28,305 nt of DNA from an uncultured Collinsella sp. (GTDB lineage Bacteria > Actinomycetota > Coriobacteriia > Coriobacteriales > Coriobacteriaceae). Shown here piece by piece: positions 24,295-28,305 of the stretch. A program made the position numbers and the translations under genes. The stretch spans positions 1 through 28,305 of the forward strand of contig CAAEMX010000038.1 of NCBI GenBank assembly GCA_900757185.1. The letters run 5' to 3'. The notes under the pieces were generated by a model that had not been told where the DNA came from, did no database searches, and saw nothing but the letters and a program-made list of their open reading frames with translations. Numbering within the stretch: position 1 is the first letter of the stretch; each line of letters opens with the position of its first letter.

Positions 24295-24351
24295 CCATGC
24301 GGTTGCATGGTCAAAACGAACAGAAAGCGCGGCACCGCAAGGGCGCCGCGC
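24295..24351 (-). promoter_or_regulatory. Two hairpins in the pyrC-pyrK gap
   Basis: The 92-base gap, the largest inside the pyr operon, holds two stems. GCGCGGC/GCCGCGC (24327-24351) is 7 bp with a loop of 11 bases and is followed on the minus strand by TTTCTG. CCATGC/GCATGG (24295-24310) is a perfect 6-bp stem with a 4-base loop. These may trim or protect the message, or cause partial termination. The effect is inference. Confidence 0.4.
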
Positions 24352-24371
24352 ACAAAAGCGATAAGGCTATG

Positions 24372-25661
24372 CTAGCAGATGCAGCCGTCGGCGAGCGTCT
24401 GCTTGCCGCCGACAAACACATCGGTGGCACGACCGGTGAGCGTGCGACCGGCGAAACCGGAGTTCTCGGCGCGCGACTCGTAACCGTCCTCGCCGACCGT
24501 CCAGGTGGCGGACGCGTCGAACACAGTCAGGTCGGCAACGGAGCCTGCCTTGACCTGAACCTGGTCGAGGCCCAGGATCTCACGCGGCTTGATGGCCATG
24601 AGCTCGACCATGCGGCCCACGCTCATCTTGCCCGTGTTGACCAGCTCGGTGAGTACGAGCGACAGCGAGGTCTCGAGGCCGATCATACCAAAGGGCGCAA
24701 GCTCGAACTCGCGGGCCTTCTCCCACGGGGTGTGGGGAGCGTGATCGGTGACGATAACGTCGACGGTGCCGTCGATGACACCCTGACGGATGGCCTCGGC
24801 GTCCTCGTCGGTGCGCAGCGGCGGATTGACCTTGAGCGAGGTGTTGTAGGTCTCGTCCAGGTCGTTCTCGGTCAGGAACATGTGATGCGGGGTTGCCTCG
24901 CAGGTAACCTGAACGCCAGCGGCCTTGCCGGCACGCACGATCTCCAGGCCATGGGCGGTAGAGATGTGCTGGATGTGCAGCTTGGCACCGGTCAACTTGG
25001 CGATCTCGATGTCGCGAGCGATCTGGAGCTCCTCGCCGGCAGCCGGCCAACCCTCGAGGGCCAGACGGGTCGAGACCTTGCCCTCGTTGATCTGGCCGTG
25101 GCCGACCAGGTCCTCGTCCTGGCAGTGGCTCATAAAGACCTTACCGAACATCTTGCCGTAGTCCATGCAGCGACGGAGCATGCCCGCGCCCTGCACGCCG
25201 CGACCATCGTCGGTGAAGGCAACGGCGCCGTGGGCGACCATATCGCCCATCTCGGACATGGCCTCGCCCTTAAGACCGCGGGTCATGGCGCCCGACGGAT
25301 AGACGCGGCAATGGCCGACCTCGGCAGCGCGGGACTTGACGAACTCCACGACGGTGCCGTTATCGGTGACGGGATCGGTGTTGGGCATGGCGCACACGCC
25401 GGTGAAGCCGCCCTTGGCAGCAGCGCGGGTGCCACTCTCGATGTCCTCTTTGACCTCGTAGCCAGGCTCGCGCAGGTGCACGTGCATATCCACCAGGCCG
25501 GGGACGAGATACTTGCCGGAAAGGTCGCGGACCTCGGCTCCCTCGACGGCGAGATTCTCGCCGACCTCGGCAATCTTGTCGCCGTCAATCAGGACGTCAA
25601 CGACACCGTCAAGCTCGACGGACGGGTCGACGACGTGGGCATTCTTAAGAAGCAAGGCCAT
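24372..25661 (-). CDS. pyrC: Dihydroorotase
   Basis: This is a zinc amidohydrolase that closes carbamoyl-aspartate to dihydroorotate. The 429-residue product is a type I dihydroorotase. Metal ligands His60 and His62 are in DMHVHLREPG, with further His in SHCQDED and HIQHISTAHG, and the catalytic Asp in DHAPHT. The ATG has GGAGGT upstream and overlaps the pyrB end by 17 bases, so the ribosome-binding site lies inside pyrB. The reading frame runs on upstream but has no supported start there. Confidence 0.96.
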   Translation of the reverse strand: MALLLKNAHVVDPSVELDGVVDVLIDGDKIAEVGENLAVEGAEVRDLSGKYLVPGLVDMHVHLREPGYEVKEDIESGTRAAAKGGFTGVCAMPNTDPVTDNGTVVEFVKSRAAEVGHCRVYPSGAMTRGLKGEAMSEMGDMVAHGAVAFTDDGRGVQGAGMLRRCMDYGKMFGKVFMSHCQDEDLVGHGQINEGKVSTRLALEGWPAAGEELQIARDIEIAKLTGAKLHIQHISTAHGLEIVRAGKAAGVQVTCEATPHHMFLTENDLDETYNTSLKVNPPLRTDEDAEAIRQGVIDGTVDVIVTDHAPHTPWEKAREFELAPFGMIGLETSLSLVLTELVNTGKMSVGRMVELMAIKPREILGLDQVQVKAGSVADLTVFDASATWTVGEDGYESRAENSGFAGRTLTGRATDVFVGGKQTLADGCIC

Positions 25662-26589
25662 TATCGGCACCTCCAAGCAGCAGATACAGGATAGCCATAC
25701 GCACGCAGATACCGGCGTAGACCTGCTCCAGGATGACGGAGCGTTGCGGGTGGTCGGCCATGTAGGAGTCGAACTCGACGCCGCGGTTGATGGGACCCGG
25801 GTGGCAGATAATCGCATCGGGCTTCATGAGCTTCTCGCGGTCCTTGGTCAGGCCGAAGAGCTTGTGGTACTCGCGAATGGTCGGGAACGGAGCGCCCTCG
25901 AGGCGCTCCTGCTGCACGCGCAGCATGTAGACGACGTCCAGCTCGGGCAGGACGGAATCGAGGTCGCTCGTCACGTGGTCGCAGCCCAGGACCTCGGGCG
26001 CCGGCGGCAGCAGCGTGCCGGGGGCGACGGCATAGGTCTCGCAGCCCATGATCTTAAGGGCGGGGATCAGCGAACCGCAGACGCGGGAGTGCGCGATATC
26101 GCCTACGACGGCGACCTTCAGACCGTGGAAGTCGCCCTTATGCTCCCAGATGGTGTACAGGTCGAGCAGGGCCTGCGTGGGATGGTTGTGCTTGCCGTCG
26201 CCGGCGCAGATGACGCTCGCGGGCGAGTTCTGCGTGACGATGTAGGGAGCACCGGCGTGCTTGTCGCGCACGACGATGCAGTCGATCTTATAGGCGTTGA
26301 GGGTCTCGACGGTGTCGACAAGGCTCTCGCCCTTGACCGTGGAGGTCGAGGAGCCACCAAAGTTGAGGCTATCGGCCGAAAGACGCTTCTCGGCGAGCTC
26401 GAAGGAGCTACGGGTGCGCGTCGAGGGCTCGTTGAACATGTTGACGATGGTCTTGCCCTTGAGCGTGGGGACCTTCTTGATGGCACGCTCGTTGACCTCG
26501 GAGAACGCCTTGGCGGTCTCGAGGATGAGCTTGATATCCTCTTCAGAGTACTCGGTAATGTCGATCAGGTGCTTATGGTTGAACGCCAC
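25645..26589 (-). CDS. pyrB: Aspartate carbamoyltransferase catalytic subunit
   Basis: This enzyme joins carbamoyl phosphate and aspartate, the committed step of pyrimidine synthesis. The 314-residue product has the carbamoyl-phosphate loop EPSTRTR (54-60), HNHPTQ, and the MLRVQQER segment that binds aspartate. No pyrI is nearby, so it is probably not regulated by a regulatory subunit, as in Bacillus. The chosen start is GTG (MAFNHKHLID), with GGAGGTGAG upstream. A GTG four codons earlier lies within that ribosome-binding sequence and is less likely. Four bases separate it from pyrR. Confidence 0.95.
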   Translation of the reverse strand: MAFNHKHLIDITEYSEEDIKLILETAKAFSEVNERAIKKVPTLKGKTIVNMFNEPSTRTRSSFELAEKRLSADSLNFGGSSTSTVKGESLVDTVETLNAYKIDCIVVRDKHAGAPYIVTQNSPASVICAGDGKHNHPTQALLDLYTIWEHKGDFHGLKVAVVGDIAHSRVCGSLIPALKIMGCETYAVAPGTLLPPAPEVLGCDHVTSDLDSVLPELDVVYMLRVQQERLEGAPFPTIREYHKLFGLTKDREKLMKPDAIICHPGPINRGVEFDSYMADHPQRSVILEQVYAGICVRMAILYLLLGGADNGLAS

Positions 26590-26593
26590 GGTA

Positions 26594-27178
26594 CTACTCA
26601 CCTCCCAGCGGCGCGGAGCCCACGTGGGAACCCGGCGCGACGTCGTTAATCTCGACAGCGGTGTGGCCGTCGACTTCCTTCATATATAGGTGCACGTTCT
26701 CCTCATGCGACGAGGGAACGTTCTTGCCGACAAAGTCCGGCGAGATGGGGAGCTCGCGGTGGCCGCGGTCAACGAGGACTGCCAGCTCGATGCGGCTCGG
26801 ACGGCCCAGGTCCATGACGGCGTCAAGAGCGGCGCGGATGGTACGACCCGTATAGAGGATGTCGTCCACCAGCACGACGCGCTTGCCGTCGACGCTGAAG
26901 GGAATGTTGGTAGCGTGGATCGCGGGAGCGAAATTGGTCGCATAGTCATCGCGGTAGAAGCTGATGTCCAGGCTGCCGAGCGGAACGTCGACGCCCTCGA
27001 TCTCCTTGATCTCCTCGGCGAGCTTCTTTGCCAGAAGGTCGCCGCGCGTGACGATGCCGACCAGAGCGAGGTCTTCACAGCCCTCGTTGCGCTCGAGAAT
27101 CTCGTGCGCGATGCGGGTCATCGCTCGATTGACGGCGGTCTCGTCCATGATGACCGCCTTGGGGGAAGTCGTGCCCAT
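26594..27178 (-). CDS. pyrR: PyrR, pyrimidine operon RNA-binding regulator and uracil phosphoribosyltransferase
   Basis: PyrR senses UMP and PRPP and binds pyr leader RNA to promote termination, or to block translation in mycobacteria. The 194-residue product has the type I PRPP-binding motif VVLVDDILYTGRTIRAA (101-117). The family segment SLDISFYRDD is at 69-78. Start ATG with AAGGAG 4 bases upstream. It is first in the operon and directly downstream of the attenuator at 27218-27314, which gives its likely target. Confidence 0.96.
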   Translation of the reverse strand: MGTTSPKAVIMDETAVNRAMTRIAHEILERNEGCEDLALVGIVTRGDLLAKKLAEEIKEIEGVDVPLGSLDISFYRDDYATNFAPAIHATNIPFSVDGKRVVLVDDILYTGRTIRAALDAVMDLGRPSRIELAVLVDRGHRELPISPDFVGKNVPSSHEENVHLYMKEVDGHTAVEINDVAPGSHVGSAPLGGE

Positions 27179-27199
27179 CGATCTCCTTCCTCACATGTC

Positions 27200-27219
27200 T
27201 TGACTGCTGACACAGTCAA
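27200..27219 (-). promoter_or_regulatory. Perfect 7-bp hairpin just before the pyrR ribosome-binding site
   Basis: TTGACTG and CAGTCAA with a 6-base loop lie 12 bases upstream of the AAGGAG site and overlap the attenuator T-run. A hairpin here could modulate translation of pyrR in transcripts that pass the terminator. The effect is inference. Confidence 0.45.
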
Positions 27220-27314
27220 AAAAATAGATGCCCGACCGCTCAAAGCGGACCAGACACCCACAGGAAGGGCTGCTCTTTGGCAGCAATGTAATTCCATGTG
27301 GGTATCTCGTACCC
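27218..27314 (-). promoter_or_regulatory. pyr operon attenuator (anti-antiterminator, antiterminator and terminator)
   Basis: Minus-strand order has three exclusive structures. The anti-antiterminator is GGGTA/TACCC with loop CGAGA (27300-27314). The antiterminator pairs ACGAGATACCCACA (27297-27310) with TGTGGGTGTCTGGT (27249-27262): 13 of 14 positions pair, one of them by wobble. The terminator pairs GTGTCTGGTCCGCT (27244-27257) with AGCGGTCGGGCATC (27227-27240), 13 of 14 including GU pairs, then seven T (27218-27224). The antiterminator overlaps both other stems. The loop holds NGNGA, matching part of the known PyrR loop, but the flanking bases differ as a paired change. A small GCTGC/GCAGC hairpin lies between the antiterminator arms (27269-27284). 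Confidence 0.75.
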
Positions 27315-27332
27315 CTTTAATGGTCACTGGAT

Positions 27333-27338
27333 AGTGTA
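27333..27338 (-). promoter_or_regulatory. Possible -10 element of the pyr operon
   Basis: The minus strand reads TACACT about 20 bases upstream of the attenuator hairpin. No good -35 lies at the right distance. It fits position only, since a start about 7 bases downstream gives a leader of about 148 bases. Other candidates exist further upstream (for example TATGCT). Confidence 0.25.
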
Positions 27339-27431
27339 GCCAACCACGAGCTTAATTGCGAGCATAAATACAGAGCAATCCGTAAACGGGCGCAGGCGCT
27401 CCATAAACCTATATATATTTGTGGGACGAGC

Positions 27432-27460
27432 TTGAAAACGCACGCACGAGCTGGCATAAT
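27432..27460 (+). promoter_or_regulatory. Upstream promoter of rpmB
   Basis: TTGAAA, 17 bases, then CATAAT is a good sigma-70-type promoter on the plus strand. It would start about 165 bases upstream of rpmB and back-to-back with pyrR. The 451-base gap between pyrR and rpmB (27179-27629) is otherwise taken by the pyr leader and the rpmB leader, with no gene. Confidence 0.5.
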
Positions 27461-27532
27461 CCCCTCTGCTGCACGCAAATCGGATCTACGTCCAGGGCCG
27501 TGGCGTGCGCACTATCGCCAAAAGAGGAATAT

Positions 27533-27555
27533 CTCTGTGTAGTTTACGCACAGGG
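27533..27555 (+). promoter_or_regulatory. Hairpin in the long rpmB leader
   Basis: CTCTGTG pairs with CACAGGG over 7 positions with one wobble and a 9-base loop. It is present only in transcripts from the upstream promoter. No T-run follows, so it is not a terminator. Confidence 0.3.
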
Positions 27556-27566
27556 AGCGACTTCTG

Positions 27567-27575
27567 TGCTATAGT
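27567..27575 (+). promoter_or_regulatory. Extended -10 promoter of rpmB
   Basis: TGCTATAGT is identical to the rpsT element. It lies about 55 bases upstream of the rpmB start. The -35 is poor, as at the other extended -10 promoters in this window. Confidence 0.6.
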
Positions 27576-27593
27576 TCAGGCTTGTTTGTTAAC

Positions 27594-27613
27594 GCGACAT
27601 GTTCGTTTGTCGC
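27594..27613 (+). promoter_or_regulatory. Hairpin directly upstream of the rpmB ribosome-binding site
   Basis: GCGACA and TGTCGC form a perfect 6-bp stem with an 8-base loop, ending 3-4 bases before AAGGAGG. It may influence access to the ribosome-binding site. Autogenous control of L28 by it is speculation. Confidence 0.4.
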
Positions 27614-27629
27614 CCAAGGAGGGTCAGTT

Positions 27630-27818
27630 ATGTCCAAAGTTTGCGAAGTTTGCGGTAAGCACCCCGTTGCCGGTCGCTCCATCAGCCACTCTCACCGCGT
27701 CACCAACCGTAAGTTCCGCCCCAACATCCAGCGCGTCTACGTCGTCGTCGATGGTCACCGTCGCAAGATGAACGTTTGCTCCACCTGCCTCAAGTCCGGC
27801 AAGGTTGCGCGCTCCTAA
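27630..27818 (+). CDS. rpmB: 50S ribosomal protein L28, zinc-ribbon form
   Basis: L28 is a small subunit protein of the large ribosomal subunit. The 62-residue product is typical. CEVCGK near the start and CSTCLK near the end make two CxxC pairs, the zinc-binding (C+) form, for which bacteria often keep a zinc-free paralogue induced in zinc shortage. The rest matches L28 (SHSHRVTNRKFRPNIQ). The ATG has AAGGAGG 8 bases upstream. A longer frame begins upstream but has no support. It is the only plus-strand gene of the window and is monocistronic. Confidence 0.96.
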   Translation: MSKVCEVCGKHPVAGRSISHSHRVTNRKFRPNIQRVYVVVDGHRRKMNVCSTCLKSGKVARS

Positions 27819-27885
27819 ATAAGGTCTTACCAACAAGTACCTCGGACTCTCCGGGTCAAAGACCTCGCGTTCATATAGAACTATA

Positions 27886-27920
27886 AGAAACCGCTTTCTT
27901 TTGAGAAGGCGGTTTCTTTT
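27886..27920 (+). terminator. Terminator of rpmB
   Basis: AGAAACCGCTTTCT and AGAAGGCGGTTTCT form a 14-bp stem with one wobble and a TTTG loop, followed by TTTTC. It lies 67 bases past the rpmB stop. The 67 bases between them show no gene. Confidence 0.85.
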
Positions 27921-27995
27921 CTATCTATCCAGGAATGCAAAACCAGAGCGAAAAATGAAAACTGCGTCCCAAATCCTGGACGCCCTAAATAGCGA

Positions 27996-28305
27996 CTAGG
28001 CCGCAAGGGCCTGATTCCGGAACTCCTCCGGGGTCAGGCCCTTCAATCTTACCCGCCTCCGGCTCGTGTTCCAGTGGACTATGTATTCCTCCAAGTCGCG
28101 TTTGAAATCCTCGAACGTCTCCCACTCGCGGCCCCGGTAGAACTCGTCCTTGACGTGGCCGAAGAGCTGTTCGGTGACGGCATTGTCGATGCAATTCGCC
28201 TTCCTGGACATGCTCTGGACGATGCTGGCGGCCTCGAGCCTGGATGTGTATGAGGCGTGCTGGTACTGCCAGCCCCGGTCCGAGTGCATGGTCGGGGCGG
28301 CGCCC
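27996..28305 (-). CDS. IS3-family transposase, C-terminal part
   Basis: The last 102 residues of an integrase-core (DDE) transposase of the OrfB type are seen. The 5' part lies past the window edge. HSDRGWQY holds the second catalytic Asp, and DNAVTEQLFGHVKDE holds the catalytic Glu exactly 35 residues later, the D-35-E spacing of the IS3 family. The YIVHWNTSRRRVRLKGLTPEEF segment is the family C-terminus. The frame is open to the edge, so nothing in view shows it is broken. It ends in TAG. Confidence 0.92.
   Translation of the reverse strand, partial: GAAPTMHSDRGWQYQHASYTSRLEAASIVQSMSRKANCIDNAVTEQLFGHVKDEFYRGREWETFEDFKRDLEEYIVHWNTSRRRVRLKGLTPEEFRNQALAA
28005..28043 (-). repeat. Long hairpin inside the 3' end of the transposase gene
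   Basis: AAGGGCCTGA (28005-28014) and TCAGGCCCTT (28034-28043) form a perfect 10-bp stem. Inside it, past a 2x2 mismatch, CCGGA/TCCGG adds 5 bp around a 5-base loop. It lies in the last codons, within 50 bases of the putative element end. It may act as a transcript-end structure or a barrier to outside transcription. Confidence 0.6.

Larger units (their letters stand above)
27956..28305 (-). mobile_element. Partial IS3-family insertion sequence, running off the right edge
   Basis: The transposase end is at 27996. The outer end of the element is probably within 27956-27985: TG at 27956-27957 fits IS3-type ends, and a GCGTCC/GGACGC hairpin lies at 27964-27983. The partner end and target duplication are outside the window, so the boundary is uncertain. 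Confidence 0.5.

Noticed and set aside
24297..25694. Plus-strand open frame opposite pyrC
   Set aside because: Antisense shadow of pyrC with no domain and no start signals.
27324..27332. ATCCAGTGA (minus strand) as the canonical PyrR-binding loop
   Set aside because: It matches the first half of the known consensus, but the following GG needed to close the stem is CC, so no hairpin forms. The hairpin at 27300-27314 fits better.
27819..27955. Small gene between rpmB and the insertion element
   Set aside because: No open frame with a ribosome-binding site. The stretch is the rpmB 3' end with its terminator.

Overview
The window is about 60% GC and gene-dense. Gene content and order suggest a chromosomal segment of an actinobacterium of the class Coriobacteriia, most likely Collinsella or a close relative. 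The pointers are an actinobacterial-type integration host factor next to gmk and rpoZ, a zinc-ribbon L28, a Gram-positive style pyr operon with PyrR and PyrK, and protein sequences of Coriobacteriia character. The genus is inferred from memory of these families, not from a search.

Nearly everything lies on the minus strand, so transcription runs from high to low coordinates. The exception is rpmB on the plus strand, divergent from pyrR. Read in the direction of transcription, the blocks are: (1) a partial IS3-family transposase at the right edge; (2) the pyrR-pyrB-pyrC-pyrK-pyrD-pyrF operon for UMP synthesis, preceded by an RNA attenuator; (3) mihF-gmk-rpoZ-thiI (nucleoid protein, guanylate kinase, RNA polymerase omega, tRNA thiolation) ending in a terminator; (4) comEA-comEC-holA (DNA uptake and clamp-loader delta); (5) rpsT with its own promoter and terminator; (6) lepA-dus-hemW; (7) two tandem dnaJ-type genes, then mtaB-phoH-ybeY-dgkA-era-recO (chaperone, tRNA modification, rRNA maturation, membrane lipid and repair housekeeping); (8) rpsO, a terminator, then pnp and its terminator.

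The genes are mostly core housekeeping and there is no large accessory island. The most interesting signals are regulatory or architectural. They include a three-state attenuator upstream of pyrR, and a second DnaJ homologue whose C-terminal domain II is replaced by membrane segments. A shared extended -10 element (TGN-TANNNT) precedes rpsO, rpsT, rpmB and mihF. Structured leaders precede rpsO, pnp and rpmB, lepA may be leaderless, Era carries an acidic N-terminal extension, and a long hairpin lies in the last codons of the transposase.

No tRNA, rRNA, CRISPR array, prophage or replication origin was seen. Several real starts are GTG or TTG (ybeY, mtaB, dnaJ, hemW, rpsT, rpoZ, gmk, pyrB).
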